From: a virus
Reading direction: 5' to 3' (one strand)
DNA length: 23,656 bases
Virus record (IMG/VR): IMGVR_UViG_3300025759_000707
Coordinates: 1-23,656 of that record
The notes under the pieces are model-generated. The model was not told the origin of the DNA. It did no database searches and was given only the letters and a program-made list of their open reading frames with translations. Positions 1 through 7,569 of this stretch are shown here, piece by piece. The translations under genes and the position numbers were made by a program. Every line of letters begins with the position of its first letter. Position 1 is the first letter of the stretch.

Positions 1-1
1 C

Positions 2-127
2 AATGTCCTTAGCCGCTTGTCGGATCGTGATGAGTGGGAAGGGTATGTCCGTTGGTATTACAACATGGTTTGCAAAGAACCTAACCGTAATGCAATTTTG
101 TGCGGGATTCGATTCTCGGGCATGTAG
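2..127 (+). CDS. C-terminal fragment of an upstream gene, product not established
   Basis: The frame starting at base 2 is open from the window edge to TAG at 125-127 and encodes 41 residues, ending in ILCGIRFSGM. The fragment is rich in aromatic and charged residues (DEWEGYVRWYYNMV). The start lies outside the window. It sits directly before a GC-rich hairpin and upstream of the portal gene. In tailed phages that position is often held by a terminase or capsid gene. The aromatic, Asn-rich ending is loosely reminiscent of some capsid proteins, but this is only an impression and I assign no function. Confidence 0.55.
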   Translation, partial: NVLSRLSDRDEWEGYVRWYYNMVCKEPNRNAILCGIRFSGM

Positions 128-136
128 GTCTTTCAA

Positions 137-166
137 GTCCCCCACCCCCTTAGGGGGGTGGGGGAC
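137..166 (+). terminator. GC-rich 13-bp hairpin before the structural unit (terminator or 5' processing/stability element)
   Basis: Bases 137-149 pair perfectly with 154-166 and leave the loop TTAG. The stem reads C5-A-C5 against G5-T-G5, closed by GT/AC. No U-run follows, so it is not a classic intrinsic terminator on the + strand. The Shine-Dalgarno of the next gene (AAGGAGA) begins two bases after the stem. That placement would also suit a 5' stability or RNase-processing hairpin. The minus-strand loop reads CTAA, as in the hairpin that closes the unit at 23588-23618. Confidence 0.6.
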
Positions 167-178
167 GAAGGAGAGAAG

Positions 179-550
179 ATGAGAGAATCTGCGTACAATC
201 CAAATGATGGTGCATCCGTCATCACAAGGCATCCCAAAAAGAAAAAAGAAGTAAACGCTGGCGGGGTAATAGCTGGCGGTGCATCTGGCGCTTTGGCTGG
301 AGCGGAAATGGGATCTGCCCTAGGTCCTTGGGGCACGGCTGGCGGTGCTGTTCTTGGTGGGATTCTTGGTGCTTATACAGGCTCACAAAGCAAAGGCGAT
401 GTAAGTCAGGTTGCAAACGCAAAGCAAAGTTTTGATAAAAACTCGTTGCGAATGGCCGCAGCAGCAAAGAAAGCTAAAAAGCTTAAAGACGCTAAGGGTT
501 CAGCAGACGGCTTCTTAAAGGCTGGCGAATATATTATGAAGGCTACATGA
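179..550 (+). CDS. small glycine-zipper membrane-type protein preceding the portal
   Basis: 123 residues. ATG 179 is chosen because AAGGAGA (169-175) lies just upstream; a GTG at 158 in the same frame falls inside the hairpin stem and has no ribosome site. After a basic stretch (about residues 18-24, KKKK) comes a Gly/Ala-rich hydrophobic segment at about residues 27-69, with GxxxG-like spacing (GGVIAGGASGALAGAEMG, then GGAVLGGILGAYTG). A lysine- and alanine-rich tail follows. Glycine zippers pack membrane helices in pore- or envelope-inserting proteins. A role as a small virion or membrane-inserting protein is inference. It overlaps the portal by ATGA (547-550), so the two are probably translationally coupled. 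I know no named family for it. Confidence 0.75.
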   Translation: MRESAYNPNDGASVITRHPKKKKEVNAGGVIAGGASGALAGAEMGSALGPWGTAGGAVLGGILGAYTGSQSKGDVSQVANAKQSFDKNSLRMAAAAKKAKKLKDAKGSADGFLKAGEYIMKAT

Positions 551-2514
551 AAAAATCAGGCGTTGTATTGATCTCTGAGAATATTATTCCTCAGGATAAA
601 AGTGTAGAACTACCAAAGCCCGGTACGCTTCAATCTCAGTTAACTGAGTTTACAACGCAAAGGCAAAGGTTCACCCGCACATGGGATATGTGCAGTTTAT
701 TTTTGCAAGGCAACCAGCACATTCGCTGGGACAAAAATCTTAAAAACTTTGTGAATGCGCCAACCGACCGAAGGCGCACTCGAGCAACGTTTAATCTTAT
801 TATTAATATCTATCGTAACTTATTAGCGAGGCTGAGCATTGCTTATCCTTCTATGGTTGTGATGCCTTCAAGCCCATCGACTGAAGACATCATGAAGTCA
901 GAGGCTTCCGAAACCTTTCTTCGTTACTACTGGCACACAGAAGACATGCGAAGCGTACTGACTACGCTTATTGAGTGGCTTTTGATCTGCGGAAACGCTG
1001 GCCTGCACACCTTTTATGATCCGGAAGACGACAAGATTCACACCCGTGTTGTTAGTCCGTATGATCTTTTCTTTGAGCCAGGCGCTACCAAGGTGGCAGA
1101 GTCTCGATTTGTTGCTGTGCGGCATATCGTTCATCGAGATGACTTAATGAAAGCTTACCCTGATAAAGCTGAGATCATTAAGAAGTCCGGCGAAAAACCC
1201 CAGCGCACTTTCCGAACCTACTTCCAAGCAGCAAGTGGCACAGATTCTAATGAGCTTAAAAACCGCCTCGAGGTTTTTGAGGTTTACATGAAAACCGGTG
1301 AAATGGGGATGCTCCTAGGAACAAACTGGTTATACAAATCAAAATGGCCAGTAGGAAAAAGTCCGGTTGAAGTTATTCAGTACACAAAAATGCCTGGTCG
1401 TCTTTATGGCATGGGAATGATTGAGCCGCTTCTCGAGCTTCAGACAATGTACAACCGGGGAAGAGGCCAGGTTATCCAGAACGCTGAGCTTATGGGCAAC
1501 CCAAAATGGCTAGTTCCTAAGTCCTCAGGAATTGCAAAGGATGCGCTTGCTGATTCTCGACCTGGTGAAAAGGTTGTATACAACTCTAACTCTGGACCCC
1601 CTCCTCAGCAGGTTCCTGCTGCTCCTTTGCCTTCTTATATACTCGACAACATCCGACAGCTTTCATCTGAAATGCATGATGTTGCCGGCGTACATAGTAC
1701 AAGCCTTGGTAAGCGAGCTATTGGTATCGAGTCCGGCGCTGCTATCGAGTCACTCACCAATCGGGATTCTCAGCAGCTCCTGGTAACGCAGCACAATATT
1801 GAAGAGGCTACCAAGGATGTTGCGCTGTGCATCCTGGAAATGGCTCGCAAGTTTTACACTGAAGATCGAATGATTCGGATGATGGATAACACGGGTCGTA
1901 TTATTCATAAGGTTTTAAATAGCACTGATCTTTGCAACGATGCTGAAATCTACCTCGAGTCCGGATCAATGTTCCGAGATGAAAAGAAAGATCGAGACCA
2001 GCGCGTGCTTGAGATGGTTAAGATTGGCCTTCTTGGGAAAGAAGAAGCGCTTCGTGCTTTGGATTATCGCACCAATAATGCTCGTGTTACTAAGCGCATG
2101 GCAGGCTTTAGCCATGCTCATGATATGCTTAATGCAATCAAGGCTGGTCGTGAGATTGAGATCATGCCGACCGATGATCTTAAGGCGTTCCAAGAAGTAT
2201 TTGAAAGCTACATGCGTACTGAGCCCTACTACAGGCTCCCAGATGAAACACAGGATTATATTCGAGATGTGCTTGTTGCTGTCGCAACCTTTGGTCAGGA
2301 AGATGAAGACTTTATAAGGCAAGAGATGGAGCGCACTGTGTTTCCGAAGATGCCTCAGAAGCCACAGGATGCTGCGAGCATGATGGCTAGTGTCTCTAGT
2401 CCTGGAGCAGCGGCTCAGATGGCCGACCAGTTTAGCAGCTTAGACCAGCGAAGGGCTGTCGCTGACGATGCTAAGCCTGTTCTTTCTGGCGCTGCAAAAA
2501 TGGGAGGTGTCTAA
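547..2514 (+). CDS. portal (head-tail connector) protein
   Basis: 655 residues. The portal forms the dodecameric vertex ring through which DNA is packaged and ejected. Family-like features are the N-terminal helical region with RATFNLIINIYRNL (about residues 80-93), the wing-like section with SPYDLFFEPGA (about 170-180), GMIEPLLELQTMYNR (about 298-312), and a stretch typical of podoviral portals at about 378-411 (DVAGVHSTSLGKRA, then ESGAAIESL). The length lies between T7 gp8 (536) and P22 gp1 (725). The C-terminus is Ala/Ser/Gln-rich, a low-complexity tail like the barrel extensions of some podoviral portals. ATG overlaps the preceding stop (ATGA) and GAAGG at 538-542 serves as ribosome site. 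The match is to the family in general; I cannot place it in a specific phage genus. Confidence 0.88.
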   Translation: MKKSGVVLISENIIPQDKSVELPKPGTLQSQLTEFTTQRQRFTRTWDMCSLFLQGNQHIRWDKNLKNFVNAPTDRRRTRATFNLIINIYRNLLARLSIAYPSMVVMPSSPSTEDIMKSEASETFLRYYWHTEDMRSVLTTLIEWLLICGNAGLHTFYDPEDDKIHTRVVSPYDLFFEPGATKVAESRFVAVRHIVHRDDLMKAYPDKAEIIKKSGEKPQRTFRTYFQAASGTDSNELKNRLEVFEVYMKTGEMGMLLGTNWLYKSKWPVGKSPVEVIQYTKMPGRLYGMGMIEPLLELQTMYNRGRGQVIQNAELMGNPKWLVPKSSGIAKDALADSRPGEKVVYNSNSGPPPQQVPAAPLPSYILDNIRQLSSEMHDVAGVHSTSLGKRAIGIESGAAIESLTNRDSQQLLVTQHNIEEATKDVALCILEMARKFYTEDRMIRMMDNTGRIIHKVLNSTDLCNDAEIYLESGSMFRDEKKDRDQRVLEMVKIGLLGKEEALRALDYRTNNARVTKRMAGFSHAHDMLNAIKAGREIEIMPTDDLKAFQEVFESYMRTEPYYRLPDETQDYIRDVLVAVATFGQEDEDFIRQEMERTVFPKMPQKPQDAASMMASVSSPGAAAQMADQFSSLDQRRAVADDAKPVLSGAAKMGGV

Positions 2515-3173
2515 TGACTCCGGCAAATGTAGCTTCAATGTTTCGGTCTTATATGGATGAAGCTGATACAACCTTTATCACTGAGGCTCAGGTTGAGTTG
2601 TATCTGGACCAGGCATACAATGACTTTCGTCAAGCTGTTTGCAACATTGATCCTTTTATTCTTTCTGTCGAGCATCGGCTTGAAGCTACTGGGTCTAAGA
2701 TTAGTCTAACGGTTCCAACTGGAACTCCGGCGGCTACACTCTGCGGCGAAACCGCAGATGCGGGAAAGAAGCTTGAACGGCTTTTGCGCGTTGCAAGGAT
2801 TAACAACACTAGTGAAAACGAAGTGCTTCGTTATCTTACTGCTGCACCCTCAGAAAGAAGCATCCCGCTTGGCGGCTACACCTTTACGAACAACACATTA
2901 ATTATTGGCGGAACTTATACTGATGCTTTTAGACTTGAGTATGTTCCCTATCATAATGTCACTTTCACTGGCGGTGTTCCTAGTTCTTATCTTGACGACC
3001 TTGATGGATTCCATGACATGATCCCTCTTTATGCGTACTTAAGGTACGCAGTAAGAGATGCTGCTGATTTGCCACAGGTAAATCAGGAGCTAGCCCGCAA
3101 GCTAGGAAACCTTGAGACTTATCTTCAGCAGGGCAGGAGCCACGAAGGTTCCCAGTATGTAAACTATTTCTAG
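2514..3173 (+). CDS. head-to-tail adaptor-like protein
   Basis: 219 residues, starting at an ATG that shares its A with the portal stop (TAATG), behind a strong GGGAGGTG ribosome site at about 2502-2509. The N-terminal 50 residues are helical with a typical adaptor-like opening (ITEAQVELYLDQAYNDFR). A strand-rich middle follows, then a helical C-terminus (LVRYAV-type helix, VNQELARKLGNLETYLQQG). Size, helix-strand-helix pattern and position between portal and nozzle match adaptor (gp11/gp4-type) proteins that sit under the portal ring in short-tailed phages. That assignment rests on context plus pattern, not a diagnostic motif. Confidence 0.65.
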   Translation: MTPANVASMFRSYMDEADTTFITEAQVELYLDQAYNDFRQAVCNIDPFILSVEHRLEATGSKISLTVPTGTPAATLCGETADAGKKLERLLRVARINNTSENEVLRYLTAAPSERSIPLGGYTFTNNTLIIGGTYTDAFRLEYVPYHNVTFTGGVPSSYLDDLDGFHDMIPLYAYLRYAVRDAADLPQVNQELARKLGNLETYLQQGRSHEGSQYVNYF

Positions 3174-3188
3174 GTCTGGATTGAACAA

Positions 3189-5978
3189 ATGGCTGCACCG
3201 GGAAATGAAATTGAATTACTTTCTGGCGGAACACAACAAGACGACAATCGTCGAATCGGCTGGGCCCAGAACCTATGGAACATTAGCGGAACCGTCTCTG
3301 TGCGCCCTGGCTGGGGCCAGGTCGCAGAACTAGACACGACCCTTGGCCTGGACATCAAAGCAATCAGCACGGGCGTTAAATTCGCTCCTACTGATTTTGG
3401 CTACACTAAGTTGCTGGGCTGCGAGTATATTAAAACCAGCTTTGGCCACGAGCAAATTGTCTCTGTCTTTTTGGCTAGGTGTAATTCTGGCAATACTTTT
3501 GGCGAAAACAAAGCTTTTAGGTGGGATCATTATTTAGTCGCAAGAATTTTTGACCTTACGACAAGGCGGCACTGGGAAGAGATTTTCCATCGGCACACAT
3601 CTGAGCAAGCACTTTCTGCTCAGTCACTAATTGCTGAGCCGGCTTTTGGAGTAGTTTCTCCGTCTACCCCGAGCACATGGAACGGCTGCTATGAGTCAAG
3701 CTATGATGTAGACAACACGAGCTTTATCTCGGGCCAAGAAGATAACGAGTGGTTTTTTCAGGTTTACCAGGACAACCTTTATTTTGGCGCTCCATCTCAG
3801 GGCGTCTACATGTACCAGCCTGTAGACTTTAAAAGCGTACGCTATCAGCAAATTGAAACTTCAGAAGAGTTTGATTGGTCGCGCGGCTACTCTGAAAGCC
3901 CGTTAATTAAACGATTAAATTTTTCACCTGGAATTTTTCAGGATGGTTTTGTTTACGCAGAAAACAGCGGGCTAACTAATGTTAAGTCTTCTGCTGTTTT
4001 TCGTGACAGGCTTGCTTACGCTACTGACCATCAGATTTTCTTTTCTGACCCAGGGCGTCCTGCTAATGTTATTGGGATTAACTTTATCCAATGTCCTTCG
4101 GCTAATAAAATTACAGCACTCGGAGAGTTAAGAGGTAACTTATTAATTTTCACAGAAAGAGAAACGTATCTCTATGTCCCGTCTGAAGGCACGATTATAT
4201 CAAGGGGCCGCCCCCCTATTGCTGTTAGTACCAACATTGGATGCGTAGGGCCTTCAGCTATAACTACAGCCTCTAGCAAGCTGGTCTGGGTTTCTAATTC
4301 AGGTGTCCATTCAACTTCTGATGGGACAACTATCTCCAACATTGGAGAGCCTATTGAAAGCTTCTGGGATGGCAGCGGTCTAATGACCAACCCAATGACA
4401 AGCTACTTTGAGACGGCTTCAAATGGCCACGTTGACATCTCTTCTGTTACGCCGCCCAGAACTCTTCTTCAGTTTTCCCCTGAAAATATAACGCTTTGTT
4501 ACAGTCAAAACAAAAAAGCACTTATAATGAATGCCCCTCACCTTAACGGGGCTTGGTGCTTTACGCAGGGTATGTGGTCCTGGTGGACTTATGAAAGCAT
4601 AGTAAATGAAACGGGCGCAGGCCCAATGGTTGATACAACTCAAAACTTAATTAACCCTTGGGTTATAGCTTCAGATGATGACTTCTTTACTGTTTGCGGA
4701 GTCAACAAAGACACAATGACAAATGATGCCATCTTGTATTTAGATGGTAACGCTACCGGTCTAGCTGCAAGCGCACAGGGTTCTAATTTTGTCATAACAA
4801 AATTAGGACACGGTGGTGGTCTTGATCGTTCATGCATGAATGAAGATCAAAGGCTTGGGTCTTCTAAGTATGTAGCTGTTAGCAAAGGCGGGCTGCCATT
4901 GCTTTCACGCTTCTATTTCAGGCCTTTAGAAATCGAAGAGTCTGCAACGGGATCTGTTTATTGGTGCCCTATTGAACTTGTTCCTCAGACGCCCTCGGCA
5001 ACGTGGAGCGGAAACATTGTTGCTTACAACTTAACTTTTAAGTTTGATAACACCGTTTGGAGTTGCAACTCTAACGCTGTTACGGGTCTTATTACCCCTC
5101 GAGTTCCCGCCGAAAGAACTAAAAGCGCATCAGGTTTTACCCTGGTAGCAGAAACTGATGCCGGTGGTGCTGCTACTCCTGGCGGTGGTTTTATTACGGT
5201 GTCCTGGGTTGGCGCTGGTATCCCAGCCTTAACCTACGTTAATCAGCCAAGTCTTAATCTTACACCAAGGCACTCAAACCCTTTAATTGATTTGCCCTTT
5301 ACGCCGCTAACAACAACCAAAACCCAAGCAGGGCTTGGCTTAAGGATGCAGACAAGCACCGTTAATGATGACGCTGGGAATGCAGATACTAATCTCGCTG
5401 CGCTTGGCTGGTGTGGAATGGTTGTAGGTACAGATAACAAGCATACAAATAATGCTAAGGTCCAAGCCGTAGACTGGGCATACAAAAGCAAAGAGGTCAT
5501 GCAGCCTGGTATGCAAATGAGAGCTAGAGGTATTTATGCTCGAATGCAGAGTACGGGAATCGGCTCAACGCTAATCAAGCCAAACTGGATCTGGGGTCTT
5601 TATAACGTGCTGCTTGGCTCGGACAATAAAGACTACACAAGTCAGATCATTGATTATGCAAACGATATATCTAAGATTGAGAACAAGCTTACAGTCAGAA
5701 GCAGATTCCAAAATTCTACTGGCAACATTAAGCAGAGGTTCTTTGGTGTTAGTGCTGCTGATACTCCGAAGTGGGGAAGCACAGCTACGCCAACAGATGG
5801 TGATTACTTAATTGATGATCAACAGACTGATACAATTGCTATTTCAGATAGCGTTAAAGGCGAAACGATTAGCTATATGGTCTTTGGCTTTATCCGAAAT
5901 AGAGCATCGTCTCTTTCTATTGAAAGCCTTCTCGGTGTCTTCCGTCGAGCAGGCGGCAGGCGAAGGACGGGTCGATGA
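3189..5978 (+). CDS. large tail nozzle / stabilisation-like protein (beta-propeller type)
   Basis: 929 residues. The opening (IELLSGGTQQDDNRRIGWAQ, then VRPGWGQV near residue 38) and the segment at about 265-390 are characteristic. That segment contains FRDRLAYATDHQIFFSDPGR, then LRGNLLIFTERETYLYV, then STNIGCVGPSAI and LVWVSNSGVHST. These strand-rich blades resemble nozzle and tail-stabilisation proteins of short-tailed phages, which form the tail tube end below the adaptor. The second half (about residues 480-900) is also strand-rich and may carry extra decoration domains. The protein ends in a basic tail (RRAGGRRRTGR). A 15-base gap separates it from the adaptor gene, and ATG 3189 has only a weak ribosome site. 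It overlaps the next gene by ATGA. Confidence 0.7.
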   Translation: MAAPGNEIELLSGGTQQDDNRRIGWAQNLWNISGTVSVRPGWGQVAELDTTLGLDIKAISTGVKFAPTDFGYTKLLGCEYIKTSFGHEQIVSVFLARCNSGNTFGENKAFRWDHYLVARIFDLTTRRHWEEIFHRHTSEQALSAQSLIAEPAFGVVSPSTPSTWNGCYESSYDVDNTSFISGQEDNEWFFQVYQDNLYFGAPSQGVYMYQPVDFKSVRYQQIETSEEFDWSRGYSESPLIKRLNFSPGIFQDGFVYAENSGLTNVKSSAVFRDRLAYATDHQIFFSDPGRPANVIGINFIQCPSANKITALGELRGNLLIFTERETYLYVPSEGTIISRGRPPIAVSTNIGCVGPSAITTASSKLVWVSNSGVHSTSDGTTISNIGEPIESFWDGSGLMTNPMTSYFETASNGHVDISSVTPPRTLLQFSPENITLCYSQNKKALIMNAPHLNGAWCFTQGMWSWWTYESIVNETGAGPMVDTTQNLINPWVIASDDDFFTVCGVNKDTMTNDAILYLDGNATGLAASAQGSNFVITKLGHGGGLDRSCMNEDQRLGSSKYVAVSKGGLPLLSRFYFRPLEIEESATGSVYWCPIELVPQTPSATWSGNIVAYNLTFKFDNTVWSCNSNAVTGLITPRVPAERTKSASGFTLVAETDAGGAATPGGGFITVSWVGAGIPALTYVNQPSLNLTPRHSNPLIDLPFTPLTTTKTQAGLGLRMQTSTVNDDAGNADTNLAALGWCGMVVGTDNKHTNNAKVQAVDWAYKSKEVMQPGMQMRARGIYARMQSTGIGSTLIKPNWIWGLYNVLLGSDNKDYTSQIIDYANDISKIENKLTVRSRFQNSTGNIKQRFFGVSAADTPKWGSTATPTDGDYLIDDQQTDTIAISDSVKGETISYMVFGFIRNRASSLSIESLLGVFRRAGGRRRTGR

Positions 5979-6634
5979 GTAACGCATCCTTTCGCCCAAC
6001 AGAAAAAGATAAAAGCTCTCTGCTTCAGCTTGGAACTGAAGCTGTTGATAATTTTATTGGGGACATTTTTTCATCAGATGTAAAAGTCAGAATACCACCG
6101 GGAACAATGGTAGAAGAGCACTCTCCTTCCGCTAACAGTTTTATACTGGGAAGAGGTACTCATCATGGTTTTAAACTTAGCAAGCCTCATACTCTTATTA
6201 ATGGAGAAACGGGCGCAATTGTAGACAGGCTTGCAACTGTTCGTAATCACGCAGTGATAAGCAATATTCATTTCAAGCAAACTGGCGACCCTTCAAATAA
6301 AGACTTCTTATTGCGGCTTGTGCCCCATGAAGGGGCAACAGCCGCAAAGCCTATCCGAGTTCTTTTCCGTCAGTGTGTATTTGAAAAATTGTATGATGCT
6401 TCTACTGGTGTAGGTGCGACCAACACAAAAGCATTTGTTGTTGCTAACAAGTTTTCTAGGGCTGTTTTTACTGGCTGCGTGTTTCGCTCAAACAGATCTG
6501 ATGGCGTAATGAATGGTGCAGGTACTGTTGTGCAAAGCCTTAACGCAGCAGCAACAGATGTCTATGTGACTTCTGGGGTAAATTTAACTACACATAATCA
6601 TAACAATGTTACGATTGTTGGACCGGAAATCTAA
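5975..6634 (+). CDS. probable tail-associated protein with beta-helix-like pattern
   Basis: 219 residues, beginning in an ATGA overlap with the nozzle gene; GAAGGA at about 5962-5967 is the ribosome site. After a short helical N-terminus (about 1-30) the chain becomes a regular series of short strands with Asn, Gly and His turns. Examples are RNHAVISNIHFKQTGD, RVLFRQCVFEKL and AVFTGCVFRSNRSDGV. The repeated 'V.F..C.F' pattern is what right-handed beta-helix (pectate-lyase-like) phage spikes show. No catalytic residues can be assigned. A small tail spike or capping protein is the best guess. A strong hairpin lies inside the gene at 6311-6347. Confidence 0.55.
   Translation: MSNASFRPTEKDKSSLLQLGTEAVDNFIGDIFSSDVKVRIPPGTMVEEHSPSANSFILGRGTHHGFKLSKPHTLINGETGAIVDRLATVRNHAVISNIHFKQTGDPSNKDFLLRLVPHEGATAAKPIRVLFRQCVFEKLYDASTGVGATNTKAFVVANKFSRAVFTGCVFRSNRSDGVMNGAGTVVQSLNAAATDVYVTSGVNLTTHNHNNVTIVGPEI
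6311..6347 (+). promoter_or_regulatory. strong intragenic hairpin with ATGAA loop
   Basis: TTGCGGCT (6311-6318) pairs with AGCCGCAA (6340-6347), and TGCCCC (6321-6326) with GGGGCA (6332-6337), separated by a 2x2 internal loop. The loop is ATGAA. It lies inside the beta-helix-like gene; role unknown. Confidence 0.45.
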
Positions 6635-7569
6635 TGTCTCTTCGCCATTTTACTTCTGAACAGTTTGCCGAAGGCACAACAATCGATGGAGATCGTTTAG
6701 AGAAAGCGCTTCAGGATCTAGAAGACTGGAGCAACAACATTGAAGACAGCCAGTTTATGAATCGCTGGCTTCAGTCTCAATATGTTTTAAAGTACTTGCC
6801 TCAAACAACGGGTGCGGCTGGCACCCTAGATACTAAAACTGGTTTGACTGGAAACTATAGGCACGCACCTTTTCTCCCTGTTTACAATTGGCCTGATGAT
6901 GAAAACCCTTTTCGGTTTAAGGGCAACAAGCTTTGGTGGCAAACAGATGGGTATGTGTTTCCAACAAAGAACTTTGTTTCAGGTGTAGTTCCTGCTGTTC
7001 CTGATGTTATTTATAATAATCAATGCGCGTGGACAGCAGGCATTGCTATCGGTGAAGACCCAGTAATTATTGATGCTGTTGATTTAGTTATGCTGACTTA
7101 CGCTGATACCATTGGTGACAATGACTATGTTACAGATTGGAAGTATGACTCTGCTTCGTCAGCCTATAATGGATCAGCACCTTCGTATTCTAATGACATT
7201 CATTTGCAGATTACAGCAGACAATCCTTTCCTGCCTAATCTCCAGGTTAAGAACACTGTAGTTTTTCATAAGTACCAGTCTATTGCCGAAGCTTCTTTGT
7301 TTGCTTTGCAGGCAATTAACTTTGCTTCTATTACCGACATGAATCCAAAACTAAACAGCCATAGTCAAGGTTGGATGAATCCAACTCATGAGCATTCTCT
7401 TTCTATGAATCTTCATGATTTAAATATTCCTATTCCTCCTTATACCAGGCTTAGGTTTTCTTTGATTCTTCCTATTGAAGCAGGGGCTGAGCCCTGGGGT
7501 TTAACTCCCTGGACAAATGCAATCCCTACTATGACGCTGACACTGCTTGAGAGAACCGTAGATGGCTAA
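6634..7569 (+). CDS. unrecognised virion-type protein (311 aa)
   Basis: I do not recognise this gene. ATG shares its A with the preceding TAA (TAATG). The N-terminus is helical and acidic (about residues 15-45, LEKALQDLEDWSNNIED). The remainder is strand-rich with many Trp, Pro and Asn, including HSQGWMNPTHEHSLSMNLHD near residue 245 and PIPPYTRLRFSLILPI near 268. It has no signal peptide or membrane segment. Its composition and its place between tail genes suggest a virion component such as a fibre or tail-tip subunit. It overlaps the following gene by 8 bases, which suggests the two proteins are made together. Confidence 0.6.
   Translation: MSLRHFTSEQFAEGTTIDGDRLEKALQDLEDWSNNIEDSQFMNRWLQSQYVLKYLPQTTGAAGTLDTKTGLTGNYRHAPFLPVYNWPDDENPFRFKGNKLWWQTDGYVFPTKNFVSGVVPAVPDVIYNNQCAWTAGIAIGEDPVIIDAVDLVMLTYADTIGDNDYVTDWKYDSASSAYNGSAPSYSNDIHLQITADNPFLPNLQVKNTVVFHKYQSIAEASLFALQAINFASITDMNPKLNSHSQGWMNPTHEHSLSMNLHDLNIPIPPYTRLRFSLILPIEAGAEPWGLTPWTNAIPTMTLTLLERTVDG

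Noticed and set aside
158-178. GTG start at 158 for the glycine-zipper gene
   Set aside because: It falls inside the GC-rich stem and has no ribosome site, while ATG 179 follows AAGGAGA at good spacing.
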